64,000 nt of DNA from Phycisphaerae bacterium (GTDB taxonomy: Bacteria; Planctomycetota; Phycisphaerae; Sedimentisphaerales; Anaerohalosphaeraceae): assembly GCA_029858345.1 (NCBI GenBank), contig JAOUFG010000001.1, positions 41,916 to 105,915 on the forward strand, in the 5' to 3' direction. The position numbers were made by a program, and so were the translations under genes. Below the pieces are notes generated by a model, which saw only the letters and a list, made by a program, of their open reading frames with translations, was not told the origin of the DNA and did not search any database. Positions 44,971 through 54,121 of the stretch are shown piece after piece. Positions within the stretch are counted from its first letter, which is position 1. The number at the start of each line of letters is the position of its first letter.

Positions 44971-46647
44971 TCAATTATCTCCTGTTGTTACGTAGCTGTT
45001 CTGAGTTCGGAACCCAATATCATCCGATGTTGTATTTGCTCTGTTTGGCACGGGGGAATCGCCTTTATCCAAGATCACTTTGGCGTGCTGATACAAACGA
45101 ATCGCATCCGACCAATTCTCTTTTTTACGATGAATCCGTGATTCGATGATCAATCGTGCAGGCGTTGGATGAGTCTGATTTAACTCCCGTATCATCGTTT
45201 CGGCCTCCTGTAGCGAACCGGCCTGAAATAGTGCATTTGCACGAAGTGTCTGCATCCACAAAACATTGCCGTGCCGCTGGGCCATCAATTCATACACCTG
45301 AGCCGCATCCTGCCACCGACCCTGCCGCTGGTATTCTCCGGCCACGGTCAGCAAATTATCAAACTGGAACGGATAATCCGAAAATACGGGCTTTCGGATG
45401 GTGATCCCAGAGGCCAATGCTGCCTCCCGAACCGGTTGATCGGGACAGGTATTCCGAAGGTGGACAACGTCAGCCCAGCGAAAGACCGCCCCCCAGCGAT
45501 GTTGATCGGCTTCGACGATTTCATAGGCCACATCCGGTTCATCATTTTGAATGAGCGGATACAGTGATCGCTCCAGAAAGGAGACCTGGTCATGTTCAAC
45601 CGGCAACCCCGTCGGCACAAGGGCCAGGTAGTCGCCCTCGGCAACCGCCAGAACGGCATCAATCTTCTGACCCTCGGCGGCGGCCTCCGAAACAGGCACT
45701 CTGACGATATTGGGCACGGCCGTTTGCAGTCTGTCAAGTTCCGAAGCCGGCAGCGGAATATATATCCGGCAGGGATAATACCCATGCGACCAAAGATCGG
45801 CGAGGGACTTTGTCAAAACTTCGTCACAACGATCGTGTAGGACGATGACAGCCATCTCTTTGGCACACGGCCAGGGTTTTGGCGGCCGCGTGCTGCGGAT
45901 CGTCAATAAATTGCGAAGATAGCTGCCTGTGTCTTTTCGCTGCTGAACAGAAATCCGGTCACATTCGCCCACGGACGCATAGTATTCACCTGTCACCGAC
46001 GGGATGTGCAGAAAGTCGGTGTAAAAGCAAAGCCGCCGGGTCAAGTCCCAATCTATCAGCACCTTTAAATCTTCATTATACGGTCCGGCCTGATCCAGCA
46101 AATTCCTGCGGTGCATCAAACTGACATGCAGGACGTGATTAAACTGAAACATCAGCATCCGGTCAAAATCGCGGCTGATCTCCAGATTTTTCGCTAAAAT
46201 CTGCCGACGGCCGCCGGGCAACGGACGATAGTGAACCTTATACAAATCCGAATACGCCAAGCCATAGTCGGCATTTTTTTCCAACGCATGGACCAGTGTC
46301 TGAATATGATGTGAGTACCATCGGTCGTCATCATCAAGATAGCAGATATATTTACCTTCGGCCTGATGCAGCGCCTCGTTCAGCGAAGCGGCCTTGCCGC
46401 GGTTTTCATCACGGTCAATCAGACAGATTCGCGAATCATCGTAGTTTTGCATGATTGAGGCAATCGGCTCGCCTCCATCACGAACGACGATCAATTGAAA
46501 TTCCGAATGGCTTTGGGCCAATACACTGTCAATCGCAGCCGATACACTCTCCGGCCGATTGTAGGTCGGCAACAGTACGGTTACCAACGGACTTGTTTTT
46601 GTACGCTTTTTCCGCATGGCGATTAAATTGTGTGCTTCCTGAGACAC
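44971..46647 (-). CDS. GT2 glycosyltransferase with C-terminal TPR region
   Basis: The 558-residue protein has an N-terminal GT-A domain of family 2 (VTVLLPTYNRPESVSAAIDS; YICYLDDDDRW with the metal-binding DxD) to about residue 260. A divergent second nucleotide-sugar-like segment lies at about 265-420, followed by TPR units (GRWQDAAQVYELMAQRHGNV). It uses nucleotide sugars; the acceptor is likely a flagellar protein because of the operon. It is four bases after the preceding gene. Confidence 0.85.
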   Translation of the reverse strand: MSQEAHNLIAMRKKRTKTSPLVTVLLPTYNRPESVSAAIDSVLAQSHSEFQLIVVRDGGEPIASIMQNYDDSRICLIDRDENRGKAASLNEALHQAEGKYICYLDDDDRWYSHHIQTLVHALEKNADYGLAYSDLYKVHYRPLPGGRRQILAKNLEISRDFDRMLMFQFNHVLHVSLMHRRNLLDQAGPYNEDLKVLIDWDLTRRLCFYTDFLHIPSVTGEYYASVGECDRISVQQRKDTGSYLRNLLTIRSTRPPKPWPCAKEMAVIVLHDRCDEVLTKSLADLWSHGYYPCRIYIPLPASELDRLQTAVPNIVRVPVSEAAAEGQKIDAVLAVAEGDYLALVPTGLPVEHDQVSFLERSLYPLIQNDEPDVAYEIVEADQHRWGAVFRWADVVHLRNTCPDQPVREAALASGITIRKPVFSDYPFQFDNLLTVAGEYQRQGRWQDAAQVYELMAQRHGNVLWMQTLRANALFQAGSLQEAETMIRELNQTHPTPARLIIESRIHRKKENWSDAIRLYQHAKVILDKGDSPVPNRANTTSDDIGFRTQNSYVTTGDN

Positions 46648-46651
46648 TTTT

Positions 46652-48226
46652 TTAGTTCGTCCTGCAAAATGAGGGTGCTCCGGACGGATCCATCGCTTCG
46701 ATGGACAAGCCCTGTTCCCGCATCATGTACTGGCGCGGGTCTGTTTGTTTGACCGGAATTCCCACGGATCGGCTTGAGGGTCCTGTTGTTTCCAAGGGTG
46801 CCGCAGCAGGGTCCACGCCCATTGAGGGAATCTGCTTTGCCATCCGAGTTTCCATTTCACATAGGAGCGTGTGGACGGCTACCGCCAGTCCGTTTTGATT
46901 AAAGCGTTCCTGTGCGATCCGGCGATACCGCTTCGGGTCATACCGGCCGTTATGAATCAGGCGGAAAAAGTCCTCCGCCAAATCAAATACAAATTCGCTA
47001 TCGAACATTTCGTCTACGGCGGCGAATCGATGCACAAGCGGCATCAAACCACAGGCCGCCCCAGTCCAAACCCCGCCCAGCGCACTGGCGTCAATAGCCG
47101 TGGAAACAACATAATGTTTATCTTTCAGCCACCGGGGCAGGTTCCTGACGGGCCCGTCCAAAAAGACGACATTGTCCAATTCCATGGCTTCAATCATCCG
47201 GGTCATGTATCGCTCCAGCGTCGGGTCTTCAAAGCCCCCAGCCAGATACAAGCGGGTATCCGCATCCAAATAATGCAGCTTCTGGAAACACTGTAACAAA
47301 AACATTGGGTTGGTTCGGGTACTCCACGGACCGACAGCGGCAATCCGTTTGCCCTCTTTCTTGTCATATAACGGCAGTGTTTCCGGATCCGGTACGGTGT
47401 CGGCCCGGATCACCGTAAGCAAAGGGGCCTGCTGCCTTAAATGTTCAACCCATTCGGCGTCCGTGCAGGCCACCACAGCGTCAATTTCAGAGAAATCGAC
47501 CTGTCCCAAAAAGGAACTGGATAAATCCTGCTCATTGAGGATAAGGATTTTCTTTCCGGAGCCGCCCCGCTGCAGACAGGCAAGCAGGGTGTTTCCGATG
47601 CCGACAAATATCGAAAAGCCACCATCCCGTACGGCCTCAGACAATATGTCACATTGGTCGCCGACCCACCGCCGGGTTGGCATGAGTGAATCCAAAGACG
47701 CCGCAAGCGATTGAGTGATGAACGAATCACTGTCGGAAATCACCAGCGCCGTTTGCCGATTGCCTCGAATGGCCTCTATCATCGGCCCAAGCACCTGCTG
47801 ACCCGGAGCCAATTTTAATGAACATTTTAACACCTCGATCGCCCTGCCCAACTGGTTCTTTTGTAAAAAGATATTCGCCGTGCGGTTGAAGGTGTCGATA
47901 TTCAGTATTTCATTTTGGTGCATGACAGCAAACAGCTCGACCGCTTTTTCAGGATACCCTTCCTGGAGATAGGCCTCGCAAAGGTTCCAATAGACCTGCG
48001 CGCGGTCATCGCCCTGGCAAAACTGCAATGCTTTTTCAAAAAAAGCGATCGCCTCTCGTCCTCGCCGCAGACAAAACAACAGTGTTCCGGCATCATTAAA
48101 TGCCTTGCCGTCGCTTGGCACGGTCTGCAGATGGTTGATTATCTGTTCAAGGGCCTGCTCGTGCTGACCCGCTTCGGCCATGGTCAGGGCCTGTTCGTAC
48201 CGGTTTTCGGTTGAATCCGAATGCAT
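46652..48226 (-). CDS. TPR - GT4-like protein with degenerate catalytic motif
   Basis: The 524-residue protein has N-terminal TPRs (to about 150) and a GT-B glycosyltransferase-like domain (about 160-450). It parallels the 476-residue neighbour, but where that protein has the EX7E motif (VIESQGMGILEAMA), this one reads AIDASALGGVWTGAA, with both Glu changed. It may be an inactive partner or bind rather than transfer sugar. A weak sigma-54-like site lies about 50 bp upstream. The C-terminal 60 residues are Pro/Ser-rich. Confidence 0.8.
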   Translation of the reverse strand: MHSDSTENRYEQALTMAEAGQHEQALEQIINHLQTVPSDGKAFNDAGTLLFCLRRGREAIAFFEKALQFCQGDDRAQVYWNLCEAYLQEGYPEKAVELFAVMHQNEILNIDTFNRTANIFLQKNQLGRAIEVLKCSLKLAPGQQVLGPMIEAIRGNRQTALVISDSDSFITQSLAASLDSLMPTRRWVGDQCDILSEAVRDGGFSIFVGIGNTLLACLQRGGSGKKILILNEQDLSSSFLGQVDFSEIDAVVACTDAEWVEHLRQQAPLLTVIRADTVPDPETLPLYDKKEGKRIAAVGPWSTRTNPMFLLQCFQKLHYLDADTRLYLAGGFEDPTLERYMTRMIEAMELDNVVFLDGPVRNLPRWLKDKHYVVSTAIDASALGGVWTGAACGLMPLVHRFAAVDEMFDSEFVFDLAEDFFRLIHNGRYDPKRYRRIAQERFNQNGLAVAVHTLLCEMETRMAKQIPSMGVDPAAAPLETTGPSSRSVGIPVKQTDPRQYMMREQGLSIEAMDPSGAPSFCRTN

Positions 48227-48274
48227 CGTATTGTCTCCTGTTAAGTCTAAAAAACGTCCCGTTCCTTAGGAAAG

Positions 48275-48290
48275 TGCAAATTGCATACCG
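48275..48290 (-). promoter_or_regulatory. Weak sigma-54-like site
   Basis: The minus strand reads CGGTATGCAATTTGCA, which has GG-N10-GC spacing but only a partial match to TGGCAC-N5-TTGCW. It lies in the largest gap (137 bp) of the flgL-to-fliT stretch, so it could be an internal promoter. Confidence 0.3.
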
Positions 48291-48363
48291 AAACAAAAAA
48301 AGATGCAATATTAGCTTGAAATCAGCTTTTCTGCCCTACCTTTCCGGCTCGGCTGTCTAAATA

Positions 48364-49794
48364 TCAGACAGCTGACTGATATTCTGAATGAAGCGGGGTA
48401 TTCGCAGAAACGGGGCCTTTTTCAAATTTGGCGAAAATCTCATTGACCCGCAGAAGCTGCTGTCTTAATGGATACCGCTGCTCAACAAATTGTCGGTACT
48501 GGTGTGAATGATACGAGGTGTCGAGTATCTTTTGGCAAAACTGCTCAGGGGTATTGAACAGCGGCGCAGCCCCAAAGATGCCGCGGGCGCCTGGGAAATT
48601 GTATACGACCGGCTTGATGCCCGCCGCCATCGCCTCCAGAATGCCCATTCCCTGACTTTCAATCACACTGGTCGAAACGATGAAATTTTTATCGTTCAGC
48701 CAGCCAAGAATATCGTCCTGAAAATCATCATAAATAAAGGCATGCGAAATACCCAGTTCGTTGGCTGCATATTCCAAATAGTGCCGCAAAAGCAAATCAT
48801 GTCGCTCGCCGGCCATATAGAGTTTGTACTCAGGGTCGATTTTCAAAAGCTGCGCCATACATTGAACCAGCAACATCGGATTTTTAACCATCCGCAGTTT
48901 TGCTACAAACGCGATCTTTTTGCCGGGCTGACGCGGTTTATAATCAATCGCGTCCACGTCCACGCCATTGGGAACTGTTACCAGCATCGTTCGCCGGTCG
49001 ATATCGCTGACCCAATGACGGATCGCGTGCATCACCCATTCATTGCCCACGGTCATCAACATATCTGCGTTGTCCCAGTTGATTAACTGAGGCCAGTTGA
49101 TATGGGCTTCATATCGATGCAAACGGATAATCGTGCGGCATACTTTCGGCATATTGGTCCCGATCCGCGCCAGTTCTGTACACCACTCAAACCATGAAAT
49201 ATCGCTCCACTGCATCAGGTCAAACACATCCTGTGCGGTTTTGCCTTCAAAAAACCGAACCGGATAGCGGCGGCGTGTATACTCCATAATATCCTTGAGA
49301 AAGCCGGGGCCGTCGGCTCCGCAAAAAAAGGCGATTTTCGCGCGTTTTGACTTCAACGCCTCAATATGCTGATCCAATATCCGGGCCGGATCACAATGCT
49401 CTTTGCCGCGATACAAGACGTCCATCGCCGAGGCGGCATCGCCGGCCTGTTCAAGGCACGTGGCCATCTTTGAAAAAACGGCGTGGTCTAATTGTGCTTC
49501 AAGACACGCTGATTTAAGCCAGCGAACAGCCGAGGCGGGCTGATTTAAGGACATGTAGCCGGCGATAAGATTACCATATACCTGCGGCGGATGGTTTGGC
49601 AAGCCCACTGAACGCAAAAAATATCGGACAGCCTCTTCACTGCGCGCCAGGCGCAACAGAGCCGTCCCCGCGTCGTTCCAGCCGCGGCTGTGCATCGGAT
49701 GCTGCTTCAAAAACACATCCAGACAGCAGAGGCCCTCTTCTAAGCGACCCGACTGAATCAGCTGGAGGCCTTGTTGATAATACGTATCAATCAT
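48364..49794 (-). CDS. TPR - GT4 glycosyltransferase
   Basis: A 476-residue protein with TPR repeats (residues 1-150) fused to a GT4 glycosyltransferase (about 155-450: VPNGVDVDAIDYKP, KKIAFVAKLRMVKNPMLLVQ and the EX7E motif in SVIESQGMGILEAMAAGIKP). The catalytic Glu pair is intact. It starts 25 bp after flgL and begins the glycosylation block. TPR-linked flagellin glycosyltransferases are known in other flagellated bacteria, so filament modification is likely. Confidence 0.85.
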   Translation of the reverse strand: MIDTYYQQGLQLIQSGRLEEGLCCLDVFLKQHPMHSRGWNDAGTALLRLARSEEAVRYFLRSVGLPNHPPQVYGNLIAGYMSLNQPASAVRWLKSACLEAQLDHAVFSKMATCLEQAGDAASAMDVLYRGKEHCDPARILDQHIEALKSKRAKIAFFCGADGPGFLKDIMEYTRRRYPVRFFEGKTAQDVFDLMQWSDISWFEWCTELARIGTNMPKVCRTIIRLHRYEAHINWPQLINWDNADMLMTVGNEWVMHAIRHWVSDIDRRTMLVTVPNGVDVDAIDYKPRQPGKKIAFVAKLRMVKNPMLLVQCMAQLLKIDPEYKLYMAGERHDLLLRHYLEYAANELGISHAFIYDDFQDDILGWLNDKNFIVSTSVIESQGMGILEAMAAGIKPVVYNFPGARGIFGAAPLFNTPEQFCQKILDTSYHSHQYRQFVEQRYPLRQQLLRVNEIFAKFEKGPVSANTPLHSEYQSAV

Positions 49795-49819
49795 TGATAG
49801 ACTTCATCAGACGAAAATT

Positions 49820-51007
49820 TTATTGCATAAAATCCAACAGAGACATGCTGAACATCCGAGATGCAACGCTTAACGACATCTGATATAACATCTCGTAACG
49901 GGCCAGATCGATCGCGACTTGGGTAATATCGGTATCCTGAATCCGGCTGATGTTCTCATCGGTGGCCAGTTTCATGTCTTCGATGCTTTCCTTAAAATTC
50001 GTCAATACCTGAAGCCGCCCTCCAACCACAGGAAAGGCCTGCACGAGACGCTGGTTGACCTCGTCCATCGATTGAACTGTATCGGACAGCATTGACCGTA
50101 ATTGAGCTTCCGAATAATTTTGATCATTCTTCAGCAGATCGCGGGTGCTGATCAGTACATTAAACAGATCGTACGTTCCGGGGATACGCACCGGCTCGGC
50201 ACCGGCCTGCTGAATTCCCGTCGCGTCCACATACAATACCTTGCCTGTTTCTGAATGAACAACCGCAACATTGCTTTCTGTCCCATTGACGTTGACGACA
50301 TTGACCCCGCCATCAATGGATAATTGCCAATTGCCCGCACTGCCTGTCACGGTGAGCTGCACATCACCGCGAATGCTGCTGGTGCCGGTCCCTGCCGCGG
50401 CTCCGGTCTGGCCGTAGAAGACGGGTTCGCCCCGCTGCTGGGAACTGAATAACGCGGGACCCGTTAACACCCCTGACACCTCAAGCCCCTCTGTTATTTT
50501 GACGTTTCGTTCTTCCAAACTACCCTGATAGTTCACGCGTGTAATATGGCCCTGTTCGTCGCGTTCGACCGTGTACGGCAACGCTTCTGAATCGGCGCCG
50601 GCAAATAAACTCTGTCCCATCCGCTGGGTATTTACCAGCGAGACCATCTCCTCCAGTATATTATCCAAACCTGCCGCCAGTGTTTGTCTGAGTTCCACAT
50701 TCAACGTCCCCGACATGGTCGATGTCAGAGAGGTCCGAGCTCTTCCGAATTCGCTGGTAATACTCTGAATGACCGACGCGCTTAAATCCAGTGTGCTGAT
50801 CATTTCATCCATTGTCTTGAGTGTTTGTTCTTTGGTCCGGCTGTCGGTCAATAGCGACAAAATCTGGTTGGAATCCGTCGGATTATCTGAGACGCGATTG
50901 ACTTCCTGTCCCGTAGCGGCCTTTTGCTGGAGGGCGGCTAGGATAGAGGCGTTTTGACCAATCGCCCAGCGACTGTTCTTGTAAATGGCGTCCAGCGAAT
51001 ATGTCAT
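49820..51007 (-). CDS. flgL: Flagellar hook-filament junction protein FlgL
   Basis: FlgL (HAP3) joins hook and filament. The 395-residue protein has flagellin-like ends: N-terminal LQQKAATGQEVNRVSDNPTD and LLTDSRTKEQTLKTMDEMIS, and C-terminal DITQVAIDLARYEMLYQMSL with SVASRMFSMSLLDF. The central insertion is beta-rich. It is 19 bp after flgK. Confidence 0.93.
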   Translation of the reverse strand: MTYSLDAIYKNSRWAIGQNASILAALQQKAATGQEVNRVSDNPTDSNQILSLLTDSRTKEQTLKTMDEMISTLDLSASVIQSITSEFGRARTSLTSTMSGTLNVELRQTLAAGLDNILEEMVSLVNTQRMGQSLFAGADSEALPYTVERDEQGHITRVNYQGSLEERNVKITEGLEVSGVLTGPALFSSQQRGEPVFYGQTGAAAGTGTSSIRGDVQLTVTGSAGNWQLSIDGGVNVVNVNGTESNVAVVHSETGKVLYVDATGIQQAGAEPVRIPGTYDLFNVLISTRDLLKNDQNYSEAQLRSMLSDTVQSMDEVNQRLVQAFPVVGGRLQVLTNFKESIEDMKLATDENISRIQDTDITQVAIDLARYEMLYQMSLSVASRMFSMSLLDFMQ

Positions 51008-51026
51008 CGATTTTCCCCTAAGCGTC

Positions 51027-53054
51027 TTATTGAATAATTGTTAAAACCGTTTCATAAGTATCATTAATGGTGTTCATGTAACGTGCCATCGCCTGGAACA
51101 TTCGCTCATACAGCATCATCAAGCTGGCCTGTTCATTGATATCCACACCGCTGATCTCGTCACGCTGCTGGTCCAGACTGCGATGGATGCTCTGGGCGTT
51201 ATTATGCTGCATTTGGGCGATGGACACTTCGTTGCCCAAATCGACGACTAATTTCCGATAGAATTGTTTAGGCGACAGGTTTCCCAAGGCATTCTGAGCC
51301 GAATCCCCCAAAGCGGCAATCGCGCTGGCATTAAGATTATCCGTCATTTCAACGGTTCTTGAAAAGGCAATATTGGCCCCGTTGTTTCTGACAAAATCGG
51401 AAATCCCGATACTATCGGCATCTGTTCCGGAAAAGAAACTGTTGATTCCAACAGTTGCGAGAAAACCTGATGTGTCTGAACTGGCCAGTGCCTCAATGGT
51501 AAACTGCTCTGCGTCATTGAAGTAGCCGGGACTAATGCCATTGGCTTCGAGGCGGATTTTAACGCCGTTATCCAGAATAACATTTGTGCCTGCAACATAT
51601 CCTTCACCAATATTGACTGTCCTGAGAACTGCGTCAGCGGCGTTCTTAACTTCCAGTTCCATCGTCCCGGTTCCAATCGCATATGTCTGCCCCGGCGGCG
51701 TTGTTTTGACGGTACAGGTATAGGTTTCGTCCACTGTGCCGGTATAGCCGCCCGAGACCGCTATCACCGGCGGCAACTGCGCGGGACCGGCCCCGGCTCC
51801 GGCCAACGGATCAGGAATCGTGGTATTGGGTACCGAAAGGGTTCCACTGAGAAAATCGAATGAGTATCCTGCATTGGCAATGATCTGCAAACGCCCTGCA
51901 TTGACACTGGTATTCTGATCCAGACCTGGAATTGCCGCGATATCGGCCGTAATCGACGACAGCGTACTGGATGCGGTTACATCAATCTTATACCGAACCA
52001 CCTGACCGGTTGGATCCGTCACTCGAATATAGATTTGACCGTCGGTTACCGGCGGCTGCATTTTCGCAACCTCTGTTTCGATCATGGCCCAGCCCGACAG
52101 CATCGTGAAAGCGCCGTCGGTTCCAACGCCTTGGACATGTAATTGATTGGTTTGAGAGATCAGGGTTTGCGCCAAAACATTCAATTGTGTTTTTACGCCG
52201 TCAATCAAGTCGTTTCTCAGCTTCAACAGTCCGCCCAGAACACCCCCGGAAACATTCGTATCATATTCCTGAGTTTCCTTGGGCCGCAGACCCAGTTGAT
52301 ACTGCTGCCCATTCAAAATAAGCCCGGTCTCCAGTTTCGTCGCGGTCGAACCGACCACCAGCGAAACATCCGAAGCGATGATATCGACCATGCCCGTATC
52401 TCGGACGACGGTACGAATGCCAATCAATTCGCTGAGTTCGGCAATCAGCATGTCCCGCTGATCCATCGTGTTATTGGCATCGTCGCTGAGCGTTTGCTGA
52501 GCGTATACTTCGGTGTTCATTTTGGAGATCTGTTCAGTAAGAAGATTGATCCGCTCCACCGTCGAACCGGCCTCGTTGTACAGCATATCTTCGATGTTTT
52601 CAATGACGGTTCCTAAATTGCGAAAATGATTGGCAACTGTTTCGGCTGAGGAAAGGACCGCACTTTGCAGGTTGACGTCATTGGGCTGTACTGACAAATC
52701 ATTGAAGGCCGCAAAGAAATTATCAAGGGCAACGCTCAGCCCTTCGCTTGACAACTCGCCAAAGGCATTTTCAATCGTTTGGAGCGTATCCAGACGTTTT
52801 TCAATATCCGCCAGAGTGGACCGCTGCCGAAGCAATTCACTTTCAAGAATCTGGTTGACCAACCGCCGAACACCGGCGTATTCAACGCCCTGCCCCACCA
52901 TCTGTCCGTTGGTATAAACTTCATCCGCCGGACGAAGCTCGATCTCCTGGCGGTGATAGCCCTCTGTCGCGGAATTGGCGATATTATTACCAATTATATC
53001 GAGGGCTTTCTGTGCCGCCTGCAACCCACTGATTCCAATTTCGTATCCGGCCAT
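51027..53054 (-). CDS. flgK: Flagellar hook-associated protein FlgK
   Basis: FlgK (HAP1) is the first hook-filament junction protein. The 675-residue product opens with EIGISGLQAAQKALDIIGNN and IANSATEGYHRQEIEL, and closes with GVDINEQASLMMLYERMFQA and MARYMNTINDTYETVL, both diagnostic. The large middle (about 300-560) is longer than in Salmonella FlgK (about 550 residues total). It lies between flgN and flgL. Confidence 0.95.
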   Translation of the reverse strand: MAGYEIGISGLQAAQKALDIIGNNIANSATEGYHRQEIELRPADEVYTNGQMVGQGVEYAGVRRLVNQILESELLRQRSTLADIEKRLDTLQTIENAFGELSSEGLSVALDNFFAAFNDLSVQPNDVNLQSAVLSSAETVANHFRNLGTVIENIEDMLYNEAGSTVERINLLTEQISKMNTEVYAQQTLSDDANNTMDQRDMLIAELSELIGIRTVVRDTGMVDIIASDVSLVVGSTATKLETGLILNGQQYQLGLRPKETQEYDTNVSGGVLGGLLKLRNDLIDGVKTQLNVLAQTLISQTNQLHVQGVGTDGAFTMLSGWAMIETEVAKMQPPVTDGQIYIRVTDPTGQVVRYKIDVTASSTLSSITADIAAIPGLDQNTSVNAGRLQIIANAGYSFDFLSGTLSVPNTTIPDPLAGAGAGPAQLPPVIAVSGGYTGTVDETYTCTVKTTPPGQTYAIGTGTMELEVKNAADAVLRTVNIGEGYVAGTNVILDNGVKIRLEANGISPGYFNDAEQFTIEALASSDTSGFLATVGINSFFSGTDADSIGISDFVRNNGANIAFSRTVEMTDNLNASAIAALGDSAQNALGNLSPKQFYRKLVVDLGNEVSIAQMQHNNAQSIHRSLDQQRDEISGVDINEQASLMMLYERMFQAMARYMNTINDTYETVLTIIQ

Positions 53055-53072
53055 GAATGACCTCTCCTGATT

Positions 53073-53582
53073 TTACATTTTGATATTCATTTGGCCGCAA
53101 TGAACATTCCATTGCTCCCGGCCCCGAGCGGTATAGGTCCGTGTCTGATTCCCAGCGCCAACCATACTGCTCAACAGCAGCCGTGTAAATCTGGCACACT
53201 CTCGAAGCAGTAATTCTGTCCCCTGACGTTCATTCGCCAATTCACGGGTCAATTGCTGCAAGGTTGCCTGTTTTTCCTGAATGATCCGGCGTTCCTGACC
53301 GGTCAGCTGCTCACACAGTCGCGTCATATTGACTTGACGCGGAGGACATCCCAAAACCGAAGCCAGTTTCATCTGCCATCGCTGCATCTCCAAGTCCATC
53401 TGTTTTTTTTGCCGGGTCTCATGCCGAACTTCTTCCATCAATTGTTCCAGCGACCCTTCGTCCCGCCGAACCACGGCGGCGCGAAGCCGGTCCAGTCTAT
53501 GCAGCGTTTGCTTTATATCCACGATCTGGTTGTCCAGATAATCGATCAATCCGTCCGGTATCTGTGTCTGTGAGGCAACCAT
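53073..53582 (-). CDS. flgN: FlgN-like export chaperone
   Basis: A 169-residue helical protein with long coiled-coil segments (YLDNQIVDIKQTLHRLDRLR; LEQLMEEVRHETRQKKQMDL). Its position just upstream of flgK and flgL, its size and its all-helical nature fit FlgN, their export chaperone. Sequence motifs are weak, so the call rests largely on context. Confidence 0.75.
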   Translation of the reverse strand: MVASQTQIPDGLIDYLDNQIVDIKQTLHRLDRLRAAVVRRDEGSLEQLMEEVRHETRQKKQMDLEMQRWQMKLASVLGCPPRQVNMTRLCEQLTGQERRIIQEKQATLQQLTRELANERQGTELLLRECARFTRLLLSSMVGAGNQTRTYTARGREQWNVHCGQMNIKM

Positions 53583-53613
53583 TCCATTCCTTTAATCATT
53601 TCCCGATAAACGA

Positions 53614-53994
53614 CTATGCTTTCCGGTCCAACTGGCTTATCGCCATCTGCGAGCCGGAATCCAATCCTGCCGCATCAGCCATTTGCTCATAGATTTTTCC
53701 CCACAATCCAAACCCGCCGTTTTGAGATACCGAGTCGGCCAAAAATGTACAATACAGATCATGAACCTGCTCATTCGAACTGTCGTCGGGGTCAAACGAC
53801 GCATTTTTGATTGTTTCCTGCATCTGCTTAAGAATCTGATTGATAAAGATAGACTCAAACCCTTTCGCAACTGTCTTGAGCTGCTCGGCTCCTGCGGCGG
53901 CACCATTACCTTTTGCCGCAGATTGCAAGCCGTCTATCGGATCGAGATCGTTCATTAAGGTGAAACCGGTTCGTAAAGGATCTATTTTTATCAT
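53614..53994 (-). CDS. flgJ: Rod-binding protein FlgJ (N-domain only)
   Basis: The 126-residue product (ATG at 53994; a TTG at 54003 is possible) corresponds to the FlgJ rod-cap domain: LKTVAKGFESIFINQILKQM, QETIKNA and the C-terminal LYCTFLADSVSQNGGFGLWG. The peptidoglycan hydrolase domain of enteric FlgJ is absent, as in many bacteria, so another enzyme must open the wall. It lies between flgI and flgN. Confidence 0.88.
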   Translation of the reverse strand: MIKIDPLRTGFTLMNDLDPIDGLQSAAKGNGAAAGAEQLKTVAKGFESIFINQILKQMQETIKNASFDPDDSSNEQVHDLYCTFLADSVSQNGGFGLWGKIYEQMADAAGLDSGSQMAISQLDRKA

Positions 53995-54063
53995 ACGATT
54001 CAATTATTCAAAAAACGCAACATTTCAGCCCAATGGCAGCACGGGTCCGGCAGTCTGTAAGAA

Positions 54064-54082
54064 CACGGCCAGGATGGCCGTG
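54064..54082 (-). terminator. Hairpin between flgI and flgJ
   Basis: A perfect 7-bp stem with a 5-base loop (CACGGCC-ATCCT-GGCCGTG on the minus strand), followed by TTCTTA. It may attenuate transcription beyond flgI. It could equally be a dispersed palindromic repeat. Confidence 0.4.
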
Positions 54083-54121
54083 CCACATAAAATTTACCAC
54101 CGGTTTGATCCTTTCCATTGG

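Noticed and set aside
44000-49794. fliW or csrA near flgL
   Set aside because: No frame with these features was found; all genes here are TPR/glycosyltransferase or a FliT-like protein.
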